Shown: in pieces, positions 36,949 to 46,403 of the stretch
Layout of the letters: the number at the start of each line of letters is the position of its first letter
Numbering within the stretch: the first letter of the stretch is position 1
From: Pyricularia pennisetigena
Lineage: Eukaryota; Ascomycota; Sordariomycetes; Magnaporthales; Pyriculariaceae
DNA length: 64,000 bases
Direction of reading: 5' to 3'
NCBI RefSeq assembly: GCF_004337985.1
Contig: NC_043741.1
Span: 2,363,348-2,427,347, forward strand
Translations under genes and position numbers: made by a program
The notes under the pieces: generated by a model
Told to the model about the DNA's origin: nothing
Seen by the model: only the letters and a program-made list of their open reading frames with translations
Database searches by the model: none

Positions 36949-37223
36949 TTGGCTGTGTTTTTGGTGCAACACTTTGTAAAATGGTCAATGGTGCACGAGA
37001 GTATTTCAAGGCATTTAAAGCACACTTCCCTCGACTCTTGCAACAGACTGAATGCGAAATATACATTGCAACAAGGTTTTAAGCTCAATTCCCGCATTTC
37101 TATTCTATCCCTTCATATTACACGACCCAATTACCAACTAAATAATTACGTTACAAGCTTTCTTTCTACTATTGTTTTTACTATTCATTTAATTAACCCA
37201 AGAAGCCACATCGGAAAATCATC

Positions 37224-37523
37224 ATGCAGCTGTCAAAACTCACAGCCCCAGTTATCGTCTCTTTGGTGTTTTTGGCAAACGAGGTCGTTGCTTGGGACTG
37301 GTGCATGGTGACGGTGTTTTACCAAGGCAGGACCAGTGGAGAGACGTTGCCAACAGCAAAGAAAGTTGGGTTGGTGCACACTTTCCCTGGAGAAGGGAGG
37401 GGATATGCTGTCTACAAGTTCAGCTTGGACCATAATTGTAAATGGAAACAGGAGGGTCGACCTTTCCTGCATGGGATGAGACTTGAAACAGAGGGCTTTG
37501 TCCCTAAACCAAAATATGAATAA
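37224..37523 (+). CDS. Small secreted protein, MAX-effector-like (copy 1)
   Basis: An intronless 99-aa protein. The first 23 residues form a signal peptide (hydrophobic VIVSLVFLANEVVA, cut before WDWC), leaving ~76 residues with exactly two cysteines separated by 44 residues. The first Cys is four residues into the mature chain and is followed by an alternating hydrophobic strand (MVTVFY). The second sits in HNCKW. Two Cys about 40 apart in a short beta-rich chain is the layout of MAX effectors, the Magnaporthe Avr/ToxB-like fold. These are secreted into plants during infection. It is paralogous to the gene at 38326: both share LAN-VVA, NCK plus an aromatic, and G-(M/L)-R-(L/I) with a following (F/Y)V-P. 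It lies in AT-rich DNA. The MAX assignment is structural inference, and no plant target is claimed. Confidence 0.75.
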   Translation: MQLSKLTAPVIVSLVFLANEVVAWDWCMVTVFYQGRTSGETLPTAKKVGLVHTFPGEGRGYAVYKFSLDHNCKWKQEGRPFLHGMRLETEGFVPKPKYE

Positions 37524-38325
37524 GTAGCTTCCCAAGAACATGTTTTTTTTTTCCTTTTTTTCAACATCTGCAGTTGCGTATTATATCCGCGCAAGGCCCT
37601 CGTAAAAAAGGGGGATCGATTCAGCGCTTGTCAGGGAGTGAAGCGGCCCTCCCGCCTATCATGCAGAGCCTACGTTGTAACTTGCCTAATTCAACTTTCA
37701 GAATAAATAGCAATCCGAGCGTATGGCCTCCTTACTTTACCCCTGGGCTGACAACCTGTCCGCTGGGTCACCGACCTATTTAGCAAATTTCCCAAGGACA
37801 CACCGAAAGGCAAAAGCGTTCGCGGTGAATCTTTTTTTTTTCAGGTGTTAAGACCTCGTAACCAAGAAAAGAGTTTTCTATTTATATTTTGCTTCCTTGA
37901 ACGCCCAATAGTCAGTTAGTCATGTAGCTGTCAATCTTTTGGTTCATGAATCAGTACCTATTCCGCTTTAACCCTATTTTTGAAATGCCAATACCTATTC
38001 TTTTTTAAACCGGCATATTCCTAATCCGTCCAACTGGGCCGGCAGCTCGAGAGGGTTTCCACTCGTGCAGGAGAGCCTCTTATCCATTCAAATGGATTTT
38101 CTTTCGCCTCTTCCAATCAATTTAAATGTGAAATACCTCCCTCCCTCTCTTCTCTCAGCTCCAGGCTTTTCAGAGCGCCATCATAGATTCTTTTTCTCTG
38201 GTACTTTCTAATCTCGCCTTTTTTTCTAATTCAGCAAATTCGTTACAATCAGACACGCCAACAAGGCAATAACTGTTTTGATATATTTTACCCACATCAC
38301 ACTCTTTCACTCGGACAATAATACC
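37524..38325. other. AT-rich spacer between the two secreted-protein genes
   Basis: About 0.8 kb with T-rich and A-rich runs. It holds the 3' flank of copy 1 and the promoter of copy 2. Near 37920 a short run resembles the start of copy 1 with ATGCAG changed to ATGTAG, but similarity ends after ~15 bp. Confidence 0.5.
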
Positions 38326-38661
38326 ATGAAGTTCAACCTCTCTCTCGCCCAAGCCGTCATCGGTCTGGTATGTTTGGCGAACCCGGTCGTTGCTATGACG
38401 GAAGTATTCAAAGCACTAGATTACTTCGAAGGCGGCTGCAAGGTTACCATTTACTACCCGGGAATCCCGACGGGAATTGTGATGGATAATTTGGTTCCAC
38501 CGGGAGAAGTGATCACGGTGGCGTTGGAGAATGGCAAGGTTTACGCCAAATCAAACAAGAACTGCAAATTCGAGCCGCATAACAGTGAGGGTAACCCTTG
38601 GCCGTCGGGGCTCAGAATCAGGGCACATTATGTGCGACCAGGAAAACGCAAGGTGGATTAG
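38326..38661 (+). CDS. Small secreted protein, MAX-effector-like (copy 2)
   Basis: An intronless 111-aa protein starting MKFNLSLAQ; an upstream in-frame Met 16 codons earlier would put polar residues ahead of the signal peptide and is less likely. The signal peptide (AVIGLVCLANPVVA) is cut before MTEV. The mature chain of ~88 residues has two cysteines 41 residues apart, in GGCKVTIYYPG and KNCKFEP, and alternating hydrophobic strands (VITVALENGKVYAK; GLRIRAHYVRPG). It has the same layout as the gene 0.8 kb upstream, with clear residue identities in the signal peptide and around the second Cys, so the pair arose by duplication. Divergence is high, as for effectors. The C-terminus is basic (PGKRKVD). 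MAX-like fold is inferred from cysteine spacing and strand pattern. Confidence 0.75.
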   Translation: MKFNLSLAQAVIGLVCLANPVVAMTEVFKALDYFEGGCKVTIYYPGIPTGIVMDNLVPPGEVITVALENGKVYAKSNKNCKFEPHNSEGNPWPSGLRIRAHYVRPGKRKVD

Positions 38662-39154
38662 CTTCCTGGTGATTATTCAAAACGCAACGAGGAGTTCGCG
38701 GCGTTTTTTTATTAAATTTTTTATTTTTGTATTATGGTTTTCAAGATCTCCAAGATCTCGTTTGTGGGGCAATGAGGATTATTTTTCATTACCTAGCCAA
38801 TTGACAACTCATCTCTAATACGGCAATTCAAACACGATCTCGCCTGAAAGAGAGTAACTGCGTCTTCCTTTGAAACGAGCTTCGGGAACTGTTGTGACCT
38901 TTGATCTGGCTCGGGCCGTGATTTTCCACAAGTCCCCGGCCACTTGACTTGGATATACAAAATTGCTAAGTCTAGGTTCCTCTCCCGCGAAATTAAGTCC
39001 GTCGCACAGACAGAATGTAAAAAAACGTAGGAATGCAAATCAAGGTGACTGTTTGCTTCTAGCTCTGCTGTTCCTTTTCTACGGCCCCGTTAGCAGGAGC
39101 TCTCCTGAAGGATCAAGCAGCATGGGAAAGTATTTGCCCATTTCCAGTGCCCTG
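38662..39154. other. Intergenic region, ~0.5 kb
   Basis: 3' flank of secreted-protein copy 2. A short tandem CAAGATCT duplication lies near 38743-38758. No gene seen. Confidence 0.5.
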
Positions 39155-39442
39155 TCAAGACTCAAGCTTATTCTTAGCATTGACGGTATAGGGGCGGGTC
39201 ATTTGACAGAGCTCCTCTTCGGCTTCAGGCAACTGACGCAGCAATTTGACTGCCTCCTTGATATTGCCAGCCTCCATGTGTGCATCGGCAAAAGAGTGAG
39301 TATTGCCTTTTCGGTATCTCCTGTCTCGAGCTGGATTACTGCTAACTCCCCAGGCATATAGCCGTCCCAACAGACCTCTCTCAAGTCTGCTTTCCTGATT
39401 TCAAATGCCTGCTGAAGCGCATCCGCCTCTTTTTTTTTTTTT
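39155..39442 (-). pseudogene. Fragment of a TPR-repeat protein gene, frameshifted
   Basis: On the minus strand two adjacent frames give TPR-like sequence. One frame reads ADALQQAFEIRKADLREV and then QLETGDTEKAI. Near 39300 the frame breaks, and the neighbouring frame continues HMEAGNIKEAVKLL and LPEAEEELC, ending at a TGA at 39155-39157. A possible further upstream piece (ATIAYNR, near 39460-39480) precedes a GTAAGG donor-like site and an A-run. The pieces match the ~34-residue periodicity of kinesin-light-chain-type TPRs. No complete gene is present, so this is a decayed or transduplicated fragment. Confidence 0.5.
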
Positions 39443-39730
39443 CTCCTGCCTTACCTGTTGTATGCTATAGTAGCCATCTCTCGCATTGCAGATATGCGTA
39501 ATATGCAACCCTGGATATTGTGGTCCTCACAACACCAGTTCAATCGAGGCGGCAGCTTGACACAATCAATCTGGGAGAAGGACGACTTGGCAGACGGAGG
39601 CTGTTCGAGAAATAGCCTTTATCCTGATTTGGCAAGTCACATGTGTTAGGGCGGCGGCGGCTAGTAGTGCGGTAGTCGCAAGGAACCCACACCGGGATCC
39701 TGGGGCCGCAAAAGTTCGCCGGAGCGCCGA

Positions 39731-39778
<48 letters not shown>

Positions 39779-40502
39779 AAATTGCGAAAATAAACAGCAG
39801 CAAATCAACAAATCTGTCACCTGGTGCAACAATGCCATTTTGTCAGCTCCTTTTCCGTTTGTTCTCTCAGCTCATGGTAGCATCTTCTATATAACACGCT
39901 CCAGACGCCATCTTCGTACCTATCGGACCATTCCATCCGTTCCACAGCTTCAGTCACGCCAAGATTCCGACGCTGATCATTGGCGGTAATCGGCAGGAGC
40001 TAAACTCAACCGCTGCACATTCTGTCGTGATTACTATCCAACCTCTCTACTGGGACAATTTTTTTTCTTGTTTCTGGTTTCTCGTTTCGGTTGCCGTGTG
40101 AGCCCGGCCCACATGTTGCGACAAACGGCACTTCTATGGGGGTTTTTTTTTTCCTCAAAGCTCCAATGTAATGCAAGAAATTTTGCTTGTTTTTTTTTCT
40201 ATGTAGTTTATCAGCCGCCTGGATAGCTATGCCCTCGGCAGTCCATCGCATATTCACCGATAAATATACATGAGCTCATCTGGCCAGTGACGGGGGAAGA
40301 GCCATGAGACCAACAAGTCTAGGCCGTCAACATCACAGCACACCCCCGCCACTCCCCAGACCAAGTCCTTCTTTTCTTTACCATGCTCTCCCATCCCTTA
40401 TATCCCGAGTCTATTTAGATACCGCAGTTTTCCCCCAAACCAAAAGAAGAAGAAAAAAACAGCATTCTCAAGTCCACCGGGCGAGCAACAAAAAGCCCCT
40501 TT
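39443..40502. other. Intergenic region with long poly-A
   Basis: Contains a GC-rich ~75-bp segment followed directly by a 43-A tract, then ~0.7 kb without coding signal that includes the 3' flank of the isochorismatase-like gene. Confidence 0.5.
39662..39776 (+). repeat. 43-nt poly-A tract with GC-rich leader (possible retroposed element)
   Basis: The A run is 39734-39776. The 70 bp before it are GC-rich and contain weak matches to tRNA-type internal promoter boxes (box A-like at 39662-39672 with one mismatch; box B-like at 39714-39722 with two). No target-site duplication was found, so a SINE-like origin is only a possibility. Confidence 0.3.
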
Positions 40503-41434
40503 TTACTGCAGGTTCTCCGAGCCCGGGATGATGGTACCGTTCCTGACAGCGGCGACGTGGCCACGCGCCAAGTAGCCGTAGGCGGGCATGTACCTGTCGA
40601 GCCAGGGGAGGAGCTGGACGGCGCCGGGGGTCTCGCGCCAGTCGCGCATGAGATCGCAGACGATGCTGAAGAGCGAGACCATGTGGACGCCGGCGCGCTC
40701 CATGCGGCTGTTGGAGATGTCGCGGATCAGGGTTGTGGTGGTTCCCGAGGCCTCGATGTTGGCCCAGACGCTGTAGCCGGCGTCGCGCAGGGACAGGGCG
40801 GCAAAGGTGGTGCAGACGTCGGTCACGATGCCGGCGATGATGATCTGCTTCTTGCCAGTGGCCTCGATCGCCTTGCGGAACTCGGCATTGTCCCAGGCGT
40901 CGACCTCGCCGTTGCGCTTGATCACGGTCGTGTTGGGGTACATGTCCAGGATGTCCTTGGAGGTAGGGCCGTTGGGGCCTGTTTCGGGGGATGTTAGCCG
41001 AGTCTGGCCTTTTTTTCTGGAGGGGATGATACTAATAGCAAAAGAAAAAAAGGGAAAAAAAAAAAAGAAAAGGAGAAAAAAAGAATAAACTTACCGGTCT
41101 CGGCAGACGTAGTAATGATGGTCGGGATGTCAAAGACCTTGCCCAGAGCAGCGTGGGCCAGGATGTTCTGCTGGTACAGAGTAGGGTCAAAGTCGCGTGC
41201 CAGCTGGTACAGACCGACTTGGATGTCAAGGATGACCAAGACGGACTCATTCTTGTTGAGGCGCTCAAAGGGGAACGCTTTTTATTGGAGAAGTGATCCA
41301 TGTTAGTTGTCGTGCGTCTGTGAGAGAAAAGATGCGAGGTGGTGGTGATATGATGGGATAGTCTTACAGTCAGCGCTGACCATAGATCCCGCGGCGAGCA
41401 GGGCGGCCGTGACGGCAGACTTGAGGCTGAACAT
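40503..41434 (-). CDS. Secreted isochorismatase-like (YcaC-type) cysteine hydrolase
   Basis: Three minus-strand exons, 41434-41368, 41277-41095 and 40978-40503, sum to 726 nt (241 aa). Frame is kept at both introns. The start MFSLKSAVTAALLAAGSMVSA is a signal peptide, so the enzyme should be exported. The hydrolase core shows the Asp in VLVILDIQVGLYQ, a Lys in TVIKRNGEVDAWDN, and the nucleophile Cys in IAGIVTDVCTTFAALSLRDAGY, together the D-K-C triad of the isochorismatase-like superfamily. The NAW/DAWDN and YAVWANIEASG-like features favour the YcaC subgroup, whose substrate is not established. Some plant-pathogenic fungi and oomycetes secrete isochorismatases that lower salicylate precursors; whether this one does so is unknown. 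The nearby secreted-protein pair makes it interesting. Confidence 0.9.
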
Positions 41435-44400
41435 GATGATTGGCGAGATTGAAGTCCTTTTCCTTGGAGGAAACAAGTGACTAGCAAATTGTGACTTGGA
41501 TGTTCAGAAGAGCGAGAGATTGATGGAGTATGAGCCCGTGGGTTGAGGAGAGAAAGAAAAACAGCATCTCTTTTCCTGAACAGAAAGCCCTCTACTTATA
41601 CTCGTCTCCGAGGCCATGCCCAAGGAGCAACTGCGGTGAAGGATTTGCCTATTCAGGACAAAAATCCAAGATATGTTGATGTTGTAACATCGCTCAACAC
41701 GCGTATACTCGCCTTGTCCAGGCGGCAAGGTAGGGCTTGTACGACGATGCAGTCGCATTACACAGCGCCGTGTGGGGTCGCATCCATTCGGTGCGTCCCA
41801 GCCGCCCTACCGCGCCGACGGCGGTGGAGGACGGGGCCAAGAACCCCTGCTTGGCGATGGGTTTCTGAAATTGGTAAGTATAGGTAAGCATTTTAAGCGA
41901 GAGGTTTTGATATGCGGGAAAGGGATTAGACAGGGGCAGGAAAGACGAGAGGTTTGTGTGTTGATGACGGAAAAGGGTTTTGGATCGTAGTTAGCAAATG
42001 TCTATCTTTGTTTGTAATAATGTTATTTCTTGACTAAGGTGCTGACAGTACAAATGGCATCCACCACTGTTGGGTGAATCTGCATATAGTATTTCTCTAA
42101 AAATTCCACACACCAATCCCAGATTGCGGTGCGGGTTCGGGTCCGGGTGCAGGTACAGGTCAAAATCGCTGGGCAAAAGAAGGTGATCCACGGTTCGTCA
42201 TCTGTTACCAAAATTCTCCTATCGATTTCAAATGATGACATTAATGGGCGGGGAACGGCGGGCGGCGTGCCCCCCCCCCCACCAAGAATCCTCCCACTTC
42301 TTCTTCGGAGACAGCCACTGCCAAGTGCTGCAAGCACGCCGCCAAGAGTGGAAAGCCCCGTGTTCGCTGAGCTCAGCAACCAAGCCACCACATTCTCAAA
42401 AGGACCCTGAAAGTCGTTGTGGGTATGGGGCAGACAGGTTAGTCCCCCGTCTCGGAGGTTGAATTTCAATTAATTCATGCGCCACGTGCGTGGTTATTGG
42501 AAATCGGCCAATTTTTCATAGTCACATCAAACAATCGCATCTGTCCTATGGTAGCAAGCCTGAAACTTTGCTTTTGTTTTGTTCTTCCTTTCTTCTTCTT
42601 GCCGAGGGTCCACCGTGTCGGTTCCTTTTTTTTTTTTTTTTTTACTTTTTTTTTTTTTACACCCTGGGGCAGTATCGTATATCGCGTACCTAATAATGGC
42701 CCCCATTGGCCACCTCGTAAAAGCAATTCCCAGTATGTGGCACGTGGGAGCTTAGTAGTCCTAGATGTAATATATGTACGGTAAATTGCAGGATTTTACG
42801 AGATTGCCTATCTCAAGGGCGGCTCGTTCTTGTATCGTCCTCATTTGACCTTGACTGGTCGGCTATTTGGAAACCCAAATGCCGTTTTGGGTCGTACTTG
42901 GGATTCCAGAATCGTCCGTACTAACGGTACTATGTAAACATTTCGACGCGCTTCGATATAGGTTTTACCATGTAGTCAGGCTAAGACTTGGGCTGAATTT
43001 GATATACTATGTCTTATTTCGATCCAATACGACGCGCGCTAAGGTAACACAGGGAGATGTGGCTTTCGATTTCCATCTCAACTATCTACGTGAATGGATC
43101 TGGAGGATCCCTCGAGTACCAACCACTTGAAGGTGCGTGTTTGACCGAAGAAGCGGGGTTCATAAGGCCCTGTGCAGCTACAGGGTAAGTTTGGACTCTC
43201 AGGCGTCGGGGACCACAAATGTTGATCTTCTCTCTCTCTCTCTTTATCTCTTTCCAGTCTTTGTATCCTTTTGTTTTCTTGCGGTTTGTCTTGCTGTCTG
43301 CGTTGTTTACGTATGTGCTAAAAATGGTCACAGCTGCAGCTCCGTGGGCTCGGCACACGCCAGTCATCCTGGTAGCTGCCGTATTCGTAGGTAATCAATG
43401 TATCTAACCACTTATAGCTCCCGAGGCATGAGAAGTCGTGAGAAAATTGCCCGTACTTGCAGAAAATAGGCGCATAGGGTCCATGTTCCGTCTACCCGTC
43501 CAAAGACAAATGCGGAAGCATACGAGAAGATTCATTATGCTTTTTGACGAATCCCTCGGCGAACTTTTCCAGAAATCACGGTACTTTCCATGTCTTGTCT
43601 TTTTTTTATTCTTATTGTCCCATGTGTCGTGTCAAGGGGCTAGTAGATACGATGTTAGGAGCTGCTTTGAGCTTAGAGGTCCCAGGGAGAAGGGAGACTA
43701 CCCAGGTAGGCGGTCTGCCCAACGCAGCTTTCTGGCCGAGGTACGAAACAAACCATAAAGAAACACTGACCAGCTTACACTGGTTAAAACAGGAATAAAA
43801 AAAATATTAAAAAATACGCAAGCCCGCACAGGCATTATTCCGCTCATGGGACGAGAGTCTCAAAGCCACAGCGCTAAAGCGGCACACGTTGAAGACGAGT
43901 GAATTTCATCTCAACCATGAGAGAGACAAACGAAGTGAGAGTGGGCAAGAAACTTGGCACGGCCGTCAAAAGTACCCAAATTAGCATGCACGTTCAATGT
44001 TTGTTTTACAAACTAGGGGTGCAGAGATCAGACCCCGTAGAAGGAAAAAGCGGGTGGTGTCCTCATTTAAACTTTTCAAATGTCGAATCAGGACCTTCTC
44101 CGATGGCTGACAATATGACTTGTTACTATTGTCATCGCAAGCAACTGACTCGGTGAGCTGATCAAGAGAAGAAAGAAAACGGAATACGAAGCGTATAGGA
44201 CCCAAGGATCGACTGGCAAGACTGTTGTTCTACGTCCATAGTCACTCAGCCTCGATCTCCAAGGTGTAGCCTTGGGTCAAAAATCTACTTTGTTCAGGGG
44301 TCATCGCTGACCCTTCTCCCTCCAAGCTTATGCGTTGACCTAGGAGTGTCTTGACTAAAAGCCGGTCAAGCTCGCTCTGGCTTTACTACGGACTATTTTT

Positions 44401-44734
44401 TTGAGGTTGTACCAGGATTAATCAAAGGAGAAAAAGATCCTCTTGTCAATTTGGACCTTGATCAACCCCATATCTTGACAAAGACCCCAGGAAAAGGAAA
44501 AGGAAAAGTAAAAGGAGAAGAAAAAAAAAAAAGGAAAAAAAAAAGAAAAGGGAAAAGCCCGCCCAGATAAGATTGATGAGAGGATCATGTTGAGAGATCT
44601 GCGCGAAGCAGCACAGGCGACGCATTCGACAGCAGCAGTACATGTCAACTTGATAAAAGCAGAGACACTTCCCGCATCAGCGACCGCGCCGCAGTTGCCC
44701 GCACGAGAACCACACGACCGGTGAGGACGGCGTC
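41435..44734. other. Intergenic region, 3.3 kb, no supported gene
   Basis: The left end is the isochorismatase-like promoter. Notable tracts are an 11-C run at 42270-42280, two T runs near 42627-42658, a CT repeat at 43228-43243, and a purine-rich stretch at 44494-44560. An 87-codon frame at 42867-43130 and a 106-codon frame at 43438-43758 show no domain or convincing start context. Confidence 0.5.
43228..43243. repeat. CT dinucleotide microsatellite
   Basis: Eight CT units in a pyrimidine-rich stretch. Confidence 0.8.
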
Positions 44735-46403
44735 ATGCCGGGCTTCCTCGTGCCCCCGTGGTATCACGACGATGGACCCAGCGACGCCTCGGTCCGGCTC
44801 GCCCTGCTGACGATTGGCTTCTTCACGGCCGTGACGTGCTTCACCCTGGTCAAGCTGATATACCAGACCTATTGGTTCTGGGTCCGGTCGCTCAAGCCCA
44901 ACGAGTACCTCGTCATGGTCTGGGGGGTTTGGATCGTCGCCATTGCCACCGTCGTCGTCATGTGGCTGTACCTTTCTGGAAAGATCGAGGCGAGCTTTTG
45001 GTTTTTCTTTGGTCTAGGTACTTTCCAGATCCCCTCTGATTGATTCAGTTGGACCAATGACGTACTCTTTGGGTTGAAACATGCTCCTTCCTCTTCTCGT
45101 CTACTGTTGCTAACAATCTCGCGGGGGGCGACGTCAACACAAAAGTCTCTACAGTTTCCATTCAAGTTTGTGGCCATTTCACCTCAATTCTCTTCTCTTC
45201 CGTCTCCCTTTTTTTTTCCTACATTCATTCTTAATAATATCAGCAGTCGACTGACAAAAAAAATCAACAAAAAACAGGTCCAATTAAGCGTCAACATCCT
45301 AATACACATACTCAAATTCCTCATCCCCTGCCCCCGCCGAGCTGCGAGGATCAAATGGACGGTTGTCGGGACGCAGATGCTCATGCTCATATCCATCTAC
45401 ATCGTCTGGATACCCGCGCAACTGCAGGTCAACAATACCTTCTTGACCCTGGACGGGATCTGGGTCAAGATCATCTCGTTCGAGTGCCTGTTCGTGAACG
45501 GAATGCTGGGCGGCTACCTCGCCCTGCTGGCCAAGCGGAGGCGCGATACGGCAAAGGGCCTGAATTACTGGTCCGACTGCTTTTGGAAAATCTTGGCGCT
45601 GGTTTCCATCATGACGCTGATGGACGTAGGTCAAAAATCCCGAAAAGCCACTAGTCTAGTCGTATTCCCCCGATGGTCTACATTTTCTTTTTTTTTCACC
45701 TACCAACCCAAGTCATGGGGATGCATCTTTTTTTGCTGACTTTTTTTTGGGTTCGTGGCGGTCACCGCAGGTTATGAATGTCGTCGCCTTGTCATTGCCG
45801 GATAGATATTTGTAAGTCGCCCCCAGCGGAAACAAGAGCACAAGACCCAGCCAGCAACTCACAGGTTACCAACCCGGCACTTACCAACTAAACAACTTTT
45901 TTGCCCCCCACCTTTATCTTAGCTATATACTATTCCAACCCACCATGTACATGGTCAAAGTCTTCACCGAGATGACCATCTCCGAGGTTCTGTGCAAGAT
46001 CCTCTACCCGAGCGACAGCAGCGCGGCGGCCTACGGCATCTGCGAGGACCTGGACATGAACGTGGCGTGGGATGATCCGGAGCACGGCGGTAGCAGCTTT
46101 GGCTCGGACCCTTCCCCGTCTTTCAACGGCATGACCCTAGGCGGCAGCTCGGGAGGACAGCAGCCGCTGCCGCCAAACTGGACGCCCGACATGAACTGGT
46201 GGCCGTGGACGACATTCCGCACCACCGTCACGAGCGACCACACGCACGCCGAGAACCAGCCCTGGACCGGAATACAAAAGACGGTCGAGACCGACGTCCG
46301 CCACGAGTGGGTCGTGCTGCACCACAGGGAGAGGGAGGGTTCGTCCTCGCTCAACATCAGGCCGAAGCCGCCCCCGTCTGGCCATACGGCGAGAAGTAGT
46401 TGA
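44735..46403 (+). CDS. Seven-helix membrane protein, function unknown
   Basis: Recognisable exons are 44735-~45017, ~45278-45625, 45771-45811 and 45923-46403. The last two junctions (GTAGGT...CGCAG and GTAAGT...CTTAG) keep frame and give VMNVVALSLPDRY then ILFQPTMYMVKVF. The first intron does not: the donor leaves one base while the acceptor needs none, so a micro-exon of length 3n+2 probably lies within 45018-45277. Hydrophobic helices are LALLTIGFFTAVTCFTLVKL, VWGVWIVAIATVVVMWLYL, a third in ASFWFFFGL plus exon 2, MLMLISIYIVWIP, FECLFVNGMLGGYLALLA, FWKILALVSIMTLMDV and ILFQPTMYMVKVF. That is seven helices with a short outer N-terminus and a ~140-residue polar tail. The topology is receptor-like, but no known GPCR class was recognised. 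Confidence 0.7.

Larger units (their letters stand above)
35732..37223. other. AT-rich, repeat-bearing intergenic block
   Basis: Base composition shifts sharply to A+T just after the regulator gene, with many TA steps and in-frame stops in all frames. It contains a diverged direct repeat (36536-36607 and 36877-36948) and a perfect palindrome at 36840-36858. This fits old repeat DNA altered by RIP-type C-to-T mutation. The right end is the promoter of the first small secreted protein gene. Confidence 0.65.

Noticed and set aside
37917..37945. Possible third effector copy with ATGCAG changed to ATGTAG
   Set aside because: Only about 15 bp match the start of copy 1; similarity stops at once, so it is likely chance.
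42129..42170. GGGT-rich hexamer-like stretch encoding alternating Val/Arg
   Set aside because: Short, imperfect and not extended; ordinary low-complexity sequence.
43438..43758. 106-codon frame with an internal hydrophobic stretch like a signal peptide
   Set aside because: The hydrophobic stretch is far from any good Met start and the remainder has no feature.
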